DNA of 64,000 nucleotides from positions 1 to 64,000 of the forward strand of contig NZ_PDKB01000003.1 in NCBI RefSeq assembly GCF_003316695.1, given 5' to 3'. Made by a program: the position numbers and the translations under genes. Below, piece by piece: positions 1 through 9,269 of the stretch. Source of the DNA: Aliarcobacter vitoriensis (lineage in GTDB: Bacteria > Campylobacterota > Campylobacteria > Campylobacterales > Arcobacteraceae). The notes beneath the pieces were generated by a model, which saw nothing but the letters and a program-made list of their open reading frames with translations, was not told the DNA's origin and ran no database searches. The first letter of the stretch is position 1; each line of letters starts with the position of its first letter.

Positions 1-1223
1 GTTGCTGGGATAACTCCTATCATAACTGCCAAAGATAACTTACCAAATCCTTGATATACTGGAATATTATCTCCAAACTTTCTGGCTTTCTTCTCTAAAT
101 AAAGTAGATTCCCAAAGCCTATGGCTAGAGTAGATAAAAGCATAAGTGAAAGTATAAAAAACCTAGTAAAAGTATCTACACCAAATAAAAAGTGTAAAAA
201 GAAAATACTATCGTAAAATAATCCACTCCAGTGTTTATCCATAACTTTTTGTTGATGAATTAATTTTCCATCCACTCCACTTAGTGTTACAAAAGGTTTA
301 TTTGAAATACCATTTAAAAATGGCATATATGGATTGTATCCTTCAAATTTTGCTATTGCACTACTATCATTCCAGTTTATGATACTTACTCTTTGAAAAT
401 CTATTTGAGGTGCTATATCTTTTGCAATTTTAAGTAACTCATTTATTGGAAGCATTTGCACATTATCATTTTTTAAATCAAGCCTAGGTTCTTGTGGATA
501 CAAAATAGGTCCAGTAATATTCCAAATTTTATGTGTATCTCCTTTTGTAGCAATATATGTCATAGGGGCTGAACCACTATAACCAATATTCATCAAAGCA
601 CCTGTTAAAGTTATGATAATAAAAGGAGCAAAAGTCCAAATAAAAATCTTTCTATGCCATTTTGAGAATTTACTTGTAGGGGATTTATCACTATTTTTAT
701 ATTTTATTTTTAATATTAAATAAACTCCTCCCATAACTAAAAACATAACTCCAACAGCCATCAAACCGAAAATAATATATCCTAAATCTTTAAAAGGTCT
801 TCCATAGTGCATAGAGTTCAAAAACCATGCAAGTTCAGATAAATCATCTTCATCCTTAACTTCCAAATATGTATTTGGATTGAAAACTTTTGTATCTACA
901 AAATCTGTGCTTATTCTTAATGCTGAATCTGACATATATCCTGGAAAAGATATTTTGATAGGATTTACTTTTGGATAATCAGGGTCTGCTAAAACTGGGT
1001 CTATCATTGTTCCATAATTAATATTTGTAATATCTGCCATTTTAAAATGTCGTGAAGGTTTCTCCCAATTTTCTATATATGGAAGTAGTATTGCAAAAAT
1101 TCCAAAGAAAACTGCTATATACATAAGTAAAGAGAAGCTTACTCCTACTGTAACATGTACTCTTTGGAGTCTTTGTTTGAAGACTTTTTCATCTTCATGT
1201 TTACATGATTGTTCTTTATTCAT
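1..1223 (-). CDS. PepSY-associated transmembrane protein, probable siderophore-iron reductase (3' end cut by window edge)
   Basis: The reading frame begins with ATG at 1223 and stays open to base 1, so the C terminus is missing; about 407 codons are visible. The protein has a cytoplasmic N terminus, a first membrane helix near residues 23-45 (YIAVFFGIFAILLPY), a periplasmic part, and further helices around residues 150-175, 205-225 and beyond. Histidines lie beside helices (NSMHYG, KWHRK, DKHWSG, FFLHFLFG), as in PepSY_TM proteins. Members such as FoxB and FpvG take part in periplasmic reduction of siderophore-bound iron. It lies 63 bases after the siderophore receptor on the same strand and is probably co-transcribed. 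The family call is firm; the reductase role is inferred from context. Confidence 0.8.
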   Translation of the reverse strand, partial: MNKEQSCKHEDEKVFKQRLQRVHVTVGVSFSLLMYIAVFFGIFAILLPYIENWEKPSRHFKMADITNINYGTMIDPVLADPDYPKVNPIKISFPGYMSDSALRISTDFVDTKVFNPNTYLEVKDEDDLSELAWFLNSMHYGRPFKDLGYIIFGLMAVGVMFLVMGGVYLILKIKYKNSDKSPTSKFSKWHRKIFIWTFAPFIIITLTGALMNIGYSGSAPMTYIATKGDTHKIWNITGPILYPQEPRLDLKNDNVQMLPINELLKIAKDIAPQIDFQRVSIINWNDSSAIAKFEGYNPYMPFLNGISNKPFVTLSGVDGKLIHQQKVMDKHWSGLFYDSIFFLHFLFGVDTFTRFFILSLMLLSTLAIGFGNLLYLEKKARKFGDNIPVYQGFGKLSLAVMIGVIPA

Positions 1224-1286
1224 TTTTATTTTATTCCTTTTTTATGCCCTTTAGATATTTAACTAAAGAGCATAAATAGATATTTT

Positions 1287-3392
1287 TTAGAATGAGTATT
1301 TCATTCCAACAGTGAAGTTTAATGGATCTCCATAAACCATAGAGTTTGCTCCAATACCATCATAATATTTTTTATCAAATAAATTATTCACATTTACTTG
1401 AAGATCTAAATTTTTAGTTGCTTTATATCCAGCCATTAAATCAGCAGTTACAAAAGCATCTTGAGTAATTTTAGTTGTACCACTTCCTGTATAAGCTTTA
1501 CTTTTATAGTTTAAACCAGCACCAAATCTAAAATCATTTAGAGCATATTTTGCCCATAAATTTGCAGTTGTTCTTGAAGAATCTGTATTAAATTTAGCAC
1601 CTTTTGCATTTTTAGCTTCAAAGTTTGCTAAACCAAAATCTAAATTTAGATTATCTGTAATTTTCCCTGTTGCATTAAACTCAAATCCTTTACTTACAAC
1701 ACCTTTAGCAGATCTATAAGCAGATTCAGTTGTTCCAGGAATTTTAATTTCTGGTTCAATTTTCTCTCCAACACCATCTTGTTCTATTCTAAAAATTGAT
1801 ACTGATGTGTTTAAATTCCCATCAAAATATTCACCTTTGATACCAGCTTCATAACTTTTACCTTCTATAGGATCTAAATATTGGTTATTTACATCTTTAT
1901 TGCTTTGAGGTTTAAAAATACTCGTATAACTTGCATAAATTGAGTGATTATCATTTATATCATAAATCAACCCTGCATAAGGTGTTATTTCATTATCAAA
2001 CTCTCTATTTCCTACCCCATTTGCAGCTTTATATTCCCAAGATGAAACTCTAACTCCAGTAACAAGCTTTAAATCTTCCATTAAAGAGAATTTACCTGCT
2101 AAATATACAGCTTTTTGAGTAGTCGAATTAAGTGTATTTTTACCTGAAGCAGTCCAATTATTATGAGGATTTGGCACATTAATAACATCTATTGTAACAT
2201 TTGTAAGATTTGCATTTGCCCAATTAGATTTTGTTACTTTATTTTTATTGTACATTGTTCCTAAAACTATTTCTTGGTCTAGATTAGCTATTTCAAAAGG
2301 TATAGAAGCATATAAATCTATATTATTCTCTTTTTCTGTTTTTGTATCTGTATATCTTGAGGGATCTCCCGTTCCAAGTCCTGTATTCTTATTAACTGTT
2401 CCGCCAAAATATGCAATTTTTGTATCTGCATCAAAAGTTCTGTTTAATACAGATAAATTAATTGAAATATCATCATAAACATATTGTTTAAAATCTGCAA
2501 AATAACTGGTTATTTCATTATCCCAGTATGTCCAATCTCCTGAAACTGTTTTATTTCTTGTATAATCTGTTTTTGTTCCATCACTATAAAATGCTGGTAA
2601 TCCACCCCATCTTACTCCATCTCTTTGATTTTTTTCATAACTAGCACCTAAAGATAGATATGTAGTATCTGTTAAATCCATATCAACTACACCATAAATA
2701 ACATCTGTTTGTTTTTTATAATTATCCATATATGATTTTTTATCTTGATGTTTTGCTACTATTCTTGCTCTTACACTTCCATCACTATTTAAAGGAGTTG
2801 AAACATCTGCTGAAGCACCATAATTATCCCAAGAACCAGCATTTAAATTTACATTTCCTGTAAATTCTTTACTATTTGCATGTTTTCTTATAAAGTTCAT
2901 TCCCATTGATGGATTTCCAGCACCTGTCATCAAACCATTTGCACCTTTAATAACTTCAACTCTATCATAAATTATTAAGTCTGGATCTGCTGCATTTCCA
3001 TTCATTGAGTAAGTTGGTATACCATCAAATAAATAGTAATCAACACTAAATCCTCTTGCTGTTGGATATACCCTTTCATCCCATTTATTTAAAGTAACTC
3101 CAGGAGTTTTTGCTAATAAATCTTGAAAAGAAACAATATTTTGATCATCTAATTTTTGTCTTGTAAAAACTAATGAAGTTTGTGGAGTTTCTCTTGGCGA
3201 TAAATCTAATTTTGTAGCTGTTTTCATACTTTTTGTTGTATATGAATTTGTATTTTCTGTAACACCATAGTAATTACCCCCCCTTTTTTCAGTTACTGAG
3301 ATTTCATCAAGAACTGTTGTTTGTTGAGCTAAAACTGTTGTACCTAAAGCCATTATCACGCAAAGTGATAGTGGTATCATTCTCTTTCTCAT
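1287..3392 (-). CDS. TonB-dependent siderophore receptor
   Basis: A 701-residue outer-membrane receptor that would import a ferric siderophore using TonB energy. It has a signal peptide (about residues 1-22, ending VLAQ), a TonB-box-like LDEISVTE near residue 28, a plug domain (about 65-175, with DRVEVIKGANGLMTGAGNPS typical of FpvA/FhuE-type receptors) and a 22-strand barrel. The barrel ends in a terminal aromatic residue (MKYSF) as BAM substrates do. The N-terminal extension before the plug is short, so no signalling domain for a sigma/anti-sigma pair is seen. The PepSY protein follows downstream. The siderophore cannot be told from sequence. Confidence 0.9.
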   Translation of the reverse strand: MRKRMIPLSLCVIMALGTTVLAQQTTVLDEISVTEKRGGNYYGVTENTNSYTTKSMKTATKLDLSPRETPQTSLVFTRQKLDDQNIVSFQDLLAKTPGVTLNKWDERVYPTARGFSVDYYLFDGIPTYSMNGNAADPDLIIYDRVEVIKGANGLMTGAGNPSMGMNFIRKHANSKEFTGNVNLNAGSWDNYGASADVSTPLNSDGSVRARIVAKHQDKKSYMDNYKKQTDVIYGVVDMDLTDTTYLSLGASYEKNQRDGVRWGGLPAFYSDGTKTDYTRNKTVSGDWTYWDNEITSYFADFKQYVYDDISINLSVLNRTFDADTKIAYFGGTVNKNTGLGTGDPSRYTDTKTEKENNIDLYASIPFEIANLDQEIVLGTMYNKNKVTKSNWANANLTNVTIDVINVPNPHNNWTASGKNTLNSTTQKAVYLAGKFSLMEDLKLVTGVRVSSWEYKAANGVGNREFDNEITPYAGLIYDINDNHSIYASYTSIFKPQSNKDVNNQYLDPIEGKSYEAGIKGEYFDGNLNTSVSIFRIEQDGVGEKIEPEIKIPGTTESAYRSAKGVVSKGFEFNATGKITDNLNLDFGLANFEAKNAKGAKFNTDSSRTTANLWAKYALNDFRFGAGLNYKSKAYTGSGTTKITQDAFVTADLMAGYKATKNLDLQVNVNNLFDKKYYDGIGANSMVYGDPLNFTVGMKYSF

Positions 3393-3410
3393 ATACTTTC
3401 CTTTTATATA

Positions 3411-3416
3411 ATTATA
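3411..3416 (-). promoter_or_regulatory. Predicted -10 element for the siderophore receptor operon
   Basis: A perfect TATAAT on the minus strand lies 19 bases before the receptor start codon, with an AAAGGAAAG Shine-Dalgarno between them. No clear -35 is seen, as is common in Campylobacterota. I could not recognise a convincing Fur box. Confidence 0.45.
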
Positions 3417-3457
3417 ATAACTACTACTGATATGTAATAGTGAAATAGAAGTGTATT

Positions 3458-3530
3458 AAAAAAAAGTGGCTAAAAAATGTCTTAAATAGTAAAGAGTCTT
3501 AAAGAAGACATAATTTAGCCACTTTTTTTT
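3458..3530. repeat. Long interrupted palindrome between divergent genes
   Basis: A perfect 17-bp inverted repeat (3458-3474 with 3514-3530; core GTGGCTAAA/TTTAGCCAC, outer ends runs of eight A and eight T) encloses a second 7-bp stem (ATGTCTT 3477-3483 with AAGACAT 3505-3511), separated by AA/AA. It reads as a bidirectional intrinsic terminator, but it sits upstream of both flanking genes rather than at a gene end. Confidence 0.75.
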
Positions 3531-3568
3531 ACTAGAATTCCGTTTTTAATTAGAAGTATCAAAATTTA

Positions 3569-3574
3569 TATAAT
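3569..3574 (+). promoter_or_regulatory. Predicted -10 element of the RND efflux operon
   Basis: A perfect TATAAT whose expected start point (about 3581) is only some five bases before the ATG at 3586. The AAGG at 3576-3579 would then lie outside the mRNA, so translation would be nearly leaderless. Confidence 0.4.
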
Positions 3575-3585
3575 CAAGGTTTTTA

Positions 3586-6500
3586 ATGTATAAGATAATA
3601 GATTATTTTTATAATAATTCTCAACTAAATCACACAATATTAGTTTTTTTCCTTGTATTGGGAATATTTGCATATATAAATATTCCTAAAGAGGTTTTTC
3701 CAACAACTCAATTAGAAGTGTTAGATATTGAAGGAAGCTATACAGGGGCTAGTGCTGAAAGCCTAAATAACTTTGCTGTAAGTGAGATAGAAAATCAACT
3801 AAACTCTATTGCAGGACTTGAAAAAATAACTTCATATATATATTCAGGATTTTTCTCTATCAATATAAAACTTCAAGATGGTGTTGATAAAAATATAAAG
3901 TTAAATGAAGTAAAAGATGCTGTAAGTTTAGCAAAGAGATATTTACCTACTGATATGGAAGAACCAAATGTAAGAATAATGGATGAAGAGTGGTCTTTAT
4001 TATCTATAGCTTTATCATCTTCAAAATATAATCAAACAGAGTTATTAAAAATTGCAGATAATTTAAAAAACTCCTTGATGCAAATAAAACACATAAATAA
4101 AGTACGAAATTTTGGAGATGCTGATTTACAAATAGAATTAGTTTTAGATAATAAAAAAATAAATATGTATGGTTTGAATAGTTCTAGTGTTGTTGACGCA
4201 ATTTCACAACTATCTTATATTTATCCTGTTGGAAATATTGAGCAAGTAGGAAATCATGTTTATTTGAGTGCAAATAATAATAAATTTGATACAAAATTTT
4301 GGGAAAATAGTATTTTAAAAATAGATGGTAAAAAAATATACCTTAATGATATTGCAAATATAACTATTGGATATCCAAAAAGAGATACTATTTCAAGGCT
4401 TAATGGAGAAAATACTTTAACTTTAAGAGTTTATAAAAATAAAAGTGGTGATAGTATAAAACTTACAAAAGAGATAAAAGAGTTGATAGAAAAGACTCAA
4501 AATTCATATGATGATATATCATTAGTTATATCAAGAGATAACTCAAAACAGATAAAAGATAGGCTAAATACGATTTTGGCAAATATAACATTGGGTTTGA
4601 TTTTAGTTGCTTTTGCTATGTATATTTTGATAAGTCCTAGATTGTCTTTTGTGATTATTTTGGGAATACCTTTTTCTTTTATCATTGGATTATTATTTTT
4701 AGAATTTATGGGTTATAGCTTAAATATGATATCTATGATGGCAATGTTGATTGCGTTGGGAATAGTAGTTGATGATGCAATTATTGTAAGTGAAAATATA
4801 CAAAGGCATATAGATGATGGATATGAACTCAATGAAGCTATTTTAAAAGGTACAAAACAAGTAATAGGTCCAGTTATAATAGCTGGAGTTACAACTGTTT
4901 TTGCTTTTTTATCTATGCTATTTATCAGTGGAGAAATGGGACTTTTTATAAAGCTTATACCTATTGTGATTACTTGTTTGATACTTTCATCTATTATAGA
5001 ATCTTTTTTATTTTTACCACTTCATGCAAAACATTTTTTAAAAGTAAATGAGAAACAATTGGATTGGACAAAAATGTACAATTTTTATGAGAATATTTTG
5101 CATAAAGTAATAGAGCATAAAAAAAGTTTTTTAATCATATTTTTTATCACTATTCCTATTATTTCGATTATTCTTATAAAAACAAGTAGATTTCAGCTAT
5201 TTCCAAATATTGACTCAAATAGTATTGAAATTGCCATTAAACTTGAAAATTCCATTCCTATTTCAATAACCGATAATATTGCTAAAAGATATGAAAAAGT
5301 TTTATTAGATAATTCAAAAGAACTTTATATCAAAAATATATCAACTTATGTTGGAGTATATAATGACCTAGCAGGAAATGAAGAAGATATAGAAAATGGA
5401 TTTATGATTTTGGTAGAACTTGAAGAGTTTAGAGAGGAAAATTTTGTTGAAAACTATATAAATCCTATTTTAAATTTTAGTTTTGATTTTGAAAGGTTGG
5501 ATAAAGTAAGACTTATTAGCTCAAATGATTCTATGAATATGATTCGAGAATTGATAGAACCTTTAACAAAGCAGGATAATGCTATTGATCACAATATAAC
5601 ATCAGAAAGAATTGGTATTGCCTCAACTGATATAGAGATATTATTAAATACTGCAAATACTTCTTTACTTGTTGAAAGTATTGATAAATTAAAAAAACAA
5701 TTACAAAATATAAATGGAGTTGAAGATATAGCTGATAATACTATTTTAGGAGAGAGCGAATATAAATATATAGTAAATCCTTATGGAAGATATTTAGGGC
5801 TTTCTGATACTCATATAGCAAAAGCTGTTGGAAGTTTCTTTTTGGAGCGAGAACAGGCAAATACTTTTAATGAAGATGGAATTATAAAAATCATAACAAA
5901 ATCAATAAATAAAGATAGTATTGAAGAGTTAAAAAACTTTTATATTCCTTTGGATAATGATAAATTTGTACAATTAAAAGAAGTTGTTGATTTTAAAATT
6001 GAGAGAAATTTTAATGAGATACAAAAAGTAAATGGTCAAATCTATAAAAAAGTTGTTGCAAATGTTCAAAGTGATATTGTAAATGCAACTGAAGTTTTAG
6101 ACAAACTTCAAGATACTATAAAAGAGATTGAAAATTTAGGAATTAGAGTAAATTTTGGTGGGGAAAAAGAAAAAAGTGACCAAATGGCATTAGATTTAGT
6201 AAAAGCTTTTTTAGTATCAATGTTTTTAATATTTATTACTTTACTTATAATTTTTCCTTCTTTTAAAAGTACTTTTGTGATTTTATCTGTTATTCCATTT
6301 ACTATTTTAGGACCAATTATTGGGCATTTTATAATGGGAATAAATCTAAATTCTCAATCAATGATAGGTATGTTAGGACTTGCTGGAGTTGTTATAAATG
6401 ATGGAATTATTATGTTGAATTTTTTGCATAAAACTAGAACAAAAAAAGAGTTTTTTGCAAATGCTAAACTTAGAGTTCGTCCTATTTTAATAACTTCAAT

Positions 6501-6666
6501 TACAACAATGCTTGGGCTATTTACTTTAATATTTTTCCCAACAGGAGAATCTATAATGCTTCAACCAATAGCTGTTTCTTTAGGGTTTGGTATTTTGTGG
6601 GGAACAGTTTTAAATTTAGTTTATGTTCCTGCCCTTTTTGCAACTTTATATAAAATCAAGGATTAA
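3586..6666 (+). CDS. RND-family multidrug efflux inner-membrane pump
   Basis: A 1026-residue AcrB/MdtB-type proton-driven exporter, normal length for the HAE-1 class. The first helix is near residues 15-32, a large periplasmic loop follows, then a helix block from about 330. The second half repeats this arrangement, with helices near 520-540 and from about 865 on. The paired proton-relay aspartates of TM4 are present (D396-D397 in GIVVDDAIIV), and the TM10 counterpart reads GVVINDGIIM. It is first in an operon with its adaptor (3 bases downstream) and TolC-like channel. A two-component system next door probably controls it. Substrates cannot be deduced; metal-exporting HME pumps are less likely because the TM4 signature is of the drug type. 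Confidence 0.88.
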   Translation: MYKIIDYFYNNSQLNHTILVFFLVLGIFAYINIPKEVFPTTQLEVLDIEGSYTGASAESLNNFAVSEIENQLNSIAGLEKITSYIYSGFFSINIKLQDGVDKNIKLNEVKDAVSLAKRYLPTDMEEPNVRIMDEEWSLLSIALSSSKYNQTELLKIADNLKNSLMQIKHINKVRNFGDADLQIELVLDNKKINMYGLNSSSVVDAISQLSYIYPVGNIEQVGNHVYLSANNNKFDTKFWENSILKIDGKKIYLNDIANITIGYPKRDTISRLNGENTLTLRVYKNKSGDSIKLTKEIKELIEKTQNSYDDISLVISRDNSKQIKDRLNTILANITLGLILVAFAMYILISPRLSFVIILGIPFSFIIGLLFLEFMGYSLNMISMMAMLIALGIVVDDAIIVSENIQRHIDDGYELNEAILKGTKQVIGPVIIAGVTTVFAFLSMLFISGEMGLFIKLIPIVITCLILSSIIESFLFLPLHAKHFLKVNEKQLDWTKMYNFYENILHKVIEHKKSFLIIFFITIPIISIILIKTSRFQLFPNIDSNSIEIAIKLENSIPISITDNIAKRYEKVLLDNSKELYIKNISTYVGVYNDLAGNEEDIENGFMILVELEEFREENFVENYINPILNFSFDFERLDKVRLISSNDSMNMIRELIEPLTKQDNAIDHNITSERIGIASTDIEILLNTANTSLLVESIDKLKKQLQNINGVEDIADNTILGESEYKYIVNPYGRYLGLSDTHIAKAVGSFFLEREQANTFNEDGIIKIITKSINKDSIEELKNFYIPLDNDKFVQLKEVVDFKIERNFNEIQKVNGQIYKKVVANVQSDIVNATEVLDKLQDTIKEIENLGIRVNFGGEKEKSDQMALDLVKAFLVSMFLIFITLLIIFPSFKSTFVILSVIPFTILGPIIGHFIMGINLNSQSMIGMLGLAGVVINDGIIMLNFLHKTRTKKEFFANAKLRVRPILITSITTMLGLFTLIFFPTGESIMLQPIAVSLGFGILWGTVLNLVYVPALFATLYKIKD

Positions 6667-6669
6667 ACA

Positions 6670-7368
6670 ATGACAAAATATATTTTATTAATATTTCCAA
6701 TATTTTTATTTGCTAACTCATATATGGCAAAAATTGAACCAAAAGATGAATTTAGTATCTATGCAAATGCAAGTGGAGAAATAATTTATCTTGACAAAAC
6801 AAAAGAGATGAGTGTTGTAAATGAAGTTATAGTGAAAATAGATAGTGTTTTAGATAAAGAGAACTTAAGCCTTTATCAAACTCAACATAAACTTTTGAAT
6901 GAAAAACTTACAATTTTACAAGATTATTACAACAAATTTAAAACCATAAAAGGTAAAAGTGATTTTGAAAAAGATGAAAAATATATGGAAATAATTGAAT
7001 TAAAAAATAGTATCAAGAATTTAGAAATTTCAATAGCAAATACAAAAAATAGTATAAATAAAAAAGAGATAAGTTTAAACAATTTATATTTAAAAGAGTT
7101 TGTTGTAAACAAGTATGATTATGTAAATATAGGAACTAAAATAGCTACTGTTTATGATATAAGCAAAGCAAAACTTGTAGTTTATTTAAATAGTGAAGAC
7201 TATAAAGATGTAAAATCAAAAGAGATTTATTTAGATGGCAAAAAATCAAATGCACAGATCAAAAAGCTTGATATTATTCCTGATAAAGTTTTTATTTCAG
7301 CATATAAAGCTGAGATAGAAATAGATTCAAAAGATTTTGGTAAAAGTATAACTGTGGAGTTTAAATAA
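6670..7368 (+). CDS. Short periplasmic adaptor (membrane fusion) protein of the RND pump
   Basis: A 232-residue protein with a signal peptide (residues 1-15, LFANS). It has a lipoyl-like half domain (ANASGEIIYLD near 33-43), a helical hairpin predicted to be coiled coil (about 65-125), the returning half (KEFVVNKYDYVNIGTKIATVYD) and a short beta domain. RND adaptors usually have 350-400 residues. This one lacks much of the membrane-proximal domain and resembles the compact adaptors found in Campylobacterota. The stop overlaps the start of the downstream TolC-like gene by one base, showing translational coupling. The role is assigned from the fold pattern and operon. Confidence 0.75.
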   Translation: MTKYILLIFPIFLFANSYMAKIEPKDEFSIYANASGEIIYLDKTKEMSVVNEVIVKIDSVLDKENLSLYQTQHKLLNEKLTILQDYYNKFKTIKGKSDFEKDEKYMEIIELKNSIKNLEISIANTKNSINKKEISLNNLYLKEFVVNKYDYVNIGTKIATVYDISKAKLVVYLNSEDYKDVKSKEIYLDGKKSNAQIKKLDIIPDKVFISAYKAEIEIDSKDFGKSITVEFK

Positions 7369-8525
7369 TGAAAAGATTTATATTTCCAATATTTTTAACT
7401 TCACTACTTTTTGCAAATGAAAAATCAAATGAAGTTTTATTGCCTTTAAAGAATGAGATAAGAGATTTAGAAAAAAAGAGTATAGAAGAGAAAAAAGAGT
7501 TAAATAAATATGAATGGTTAAATGATTTGAATATAAATTTGAGTCAAAGTAAAGATAATGAAGATATAACAACAAAAGATTATTCTTTAAATTTAAATCA
7601 AAAAATACTAGATTTTGGAGGTATATCTTCTCAAATTGATTATGCAAATAATCTATTTAAAAAAGAGTCTTTAAAAATAAAAATGGATGATTTTGAAGAT
7701 TTAAATAGTTTGTATAAAAATATTATTGAATTAAAAATAAATAGTATAAATCTTCAACAAAATAGCCTGAATATCAATAATAGTGAAATAGAAGTTGATA
7801 TAAAAAAATCTCAATATAGAAATGGGCAAAGTGATATTAGTGAATTGAATGATGCTATTATGAAAAGAAACTCTTTAGAAGATTTTAAAATGGAACTAAA
7901 ACTTAATAATGTAATTTATGAAAACGAGATACAAAAACTAACTTCTTATGAATTTGGAAATATAAATATCCCATCAATATCTTTAATTTCTAAAGATATA
8001 TTTTTAGAAAATGCTATAAAACAAATTAATGCAAATTTAGATTCTCAATTAAGTAAAAATGAATATAAGAAAACAAAAAGTAAATATCTTCCTTCTTTAA
8101 ATATAACTGGAAAAGTTGGTTATGAAGATTCATCTTTAAATAAATCCCAAGATTATTACAATTATGGTGCTAGTATAACAATGCCATTAAATTATACTTT
8201 TTTAAATGATGTAGAGTATTCAAAATTAATTTATCTACAAAATAAGAAAAAAGAAGAATTATCTTTGATTGAACTTGAGAAAATTTATGATAGTTCATTT
8301 GAAACTATAAAACAGTTTGAAAATAGGATAAATTTAGCTACAAAAGATATAGAACTTTATCAAGAACTTTTAGAGTTAAATCAAGAAGAGTTTAATGCTG
8401 GATTTAAAGCAAGTGAAGATGTAGATACTTTGAAAAATTCTAAAGAGATAAGAAAGTTAGATATTGAAAAATATAGATTAAATATTCAAAAGGAGATTTT
8501 ATATTTATATTTTCAAACTATCTAA
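7368..8525 (+). CDS. TolC-family outer-membrane efflux channel
   Basis: A 385-residue protein with signal peptide MKRFIFPIFLTSLLFA and long amphipathic helices in two repeats, as in TolC/OEP proteins. The segment SQYRNGQSDISELNDA (about residues 146-161) matches the family pattern and is echoed near residue 345 by EFNAGFKASEDVDTLKNS. It would complete the tripartite pump with the two genes before it. Its 3' end overlaps the convergent response-regulator gene by four bases, so no terminator separates them. Confidence 0.85.
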   Translation: MKRFIFPIFLTSLLFANEKSNEVLLPLKNEIRDLEKKSIEEKKELNKYEWLNDLNINLSQSKDNEDITTKDYSLNLNQKILDFGGISSQIDYANNLFKKESLKIKMDDFEDLNSLYKNIIELKINSINLQQNSLNINNSEIEVDIKKSQYRNGQSDISELNDAIMKRNSLEDFKMELKLNNVIYENEIQKLTSYEFGNINIPSISLISKDIFLENAIKQINANLDSQLSKNEYKKTKSKYLPSLNITGKVGYEDSSLNKSQDYYNYGASITMPLNYTFLNDVEYSKLIYLQNKKKEELSLIELEKIYDSSFETIKQFENRINLATKDIELYQELLELNQEEFNAGFKASEDVDTLKNSKEIRKLDIEKYRLNIQKEILYLYFQTI

Positions 8526-9205
8526 ATAGTGGTTATTCTATACCCAGTTTTTGAAAAATTTTCTAAACAATTTTCTGGAAGATTCTTTCTTAGTTTTCTT
8601 ACTACTGTTCTTAACGCATCATCACTCATAAAAGAGTCTTGCCAAACAACTGCTTGTATAGTTTCATAAGATACAAAACTACCACTACTTTCACAAAGAA
8701 GAGTTAAAAAATCTAACTCTTTATTTGATAATTTTATAATCTCATTGTCTTTGTATAAATCTCTTTTTAAAATATCAAAATAGCAATCTTTAGATAAATA
8801 TTTTATGTTTCTATCAATATTTTTTAATTTATTTACACAATTACTTAGAACAGGAAATAAAATATCATGAGATATAGGTTTTACTAGATATTTTTCAAGA
8901 TTTAAATCAATAGCATCTAAAAGATATTCTGTATTTGTGTAAGCACTTAGGACTATTATTTTTGTGTTGATATCTTTTTGTCTTATTTGTCTTATCATCT
9001 CTAAACCATTTATTTTAGGCATATTTATATCTGTTATTATAATATCTGGTTTTTTGTATTCAATTATCTTAAAAGCCTCATTTGCCTCTTTTGCTTCATA
9101 AACTTCATCAAATAATCTTGATAGATAAGAAATGGCATTTGTTCTGATATTATCTTCATCATCAACAAATAATACTTTAATATTTTTAAAATCATTTTTA
9201 CTCAT
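8522..9205 (-). CDS. OmpR/PhoB-type response regulator
   Basis: A 227-residue regulator. The receiver domain (about 9-122) carries the acidic pair D15-D16, phospho-acceptor D59 (IIITDINMP) and the KP lysine (YLVKPIS). The C-terminal winged helix (about 135-227) has the typical LSNKELDFLTLL and the recognition-helix region SDDALRTVVRKLRKNL. I chose ATG at 9205 over an in-frame TTG at 9220 because a perfect -10 on this strand at 9217-9212 puts the transcript start at about the ATG. Its partner is the divergent histidine kinase. It probably regulates the efflux operon, whose last gene it overlaps tail to tail. Confidence 0.85.
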   Translation of the reverse strand: MSKNDFKNIKVLFVDDEDNIRTNAISYLSRLFDEVYEAKEANEAFKIIEYKKPDIIITDINMPKINGLEMIRQIRQKDINTKIIVLSAYTNTEYLLDAIDLNLEKYLVKPISHDILFPVLSNCVNKLKNIDRNIKYLSKDCYFDILKRDLYKDNEIIKLSNKELDFLTLLCESSGSFVSYETIQAVVWQDSFMSDDALRTVVRKLRKNLPENCLENFSKTGYRITTI

Positions 9206-9211
9206 GGTGGA

Positions 9212-9217
9212 ATTATA
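9212..9217 (-). promoter_or_regulatory. Predicted -10 element for the response regulator
   Basis: A perfect TATAAT on the minus strand ends seven bases before the ATG at 9205, so the mRNA would be leaderless. This agrees with the absence of a Shine-Dalgarno there. Confidence 0.4.
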
Positions 9218-9257
9218 CAAGCAAAAAGATAAATTTTAAGAATTGGTATTGTTTGGT

Positions 9258-9263
9258 TATAAT
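9258..9263 (+). promoter_or_regulatory. Predicted -10 element for the histidine kinase
   Basis: A perfect TATAAT ends seven bases before the ATG at 9270. This mirrors the regulator's promoter on the other strand and again predicts a leaderless mRNA. Confidence 0.4.
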
Positions 9264-9269
9264 ATCAAT

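Noticed and set aside
2248-2478. Open frame opposite the siderophore receptor
   Set aside because: Shadow of the receptor coding sequence, without family features or a ribosome site.
3393-3457. Fur box upstream of the siderophore receptor
   Set aside because: The region is AT-rich with TATAATTATA-like strings, but nothing fits the 7-1-7 pattern well enough to call.
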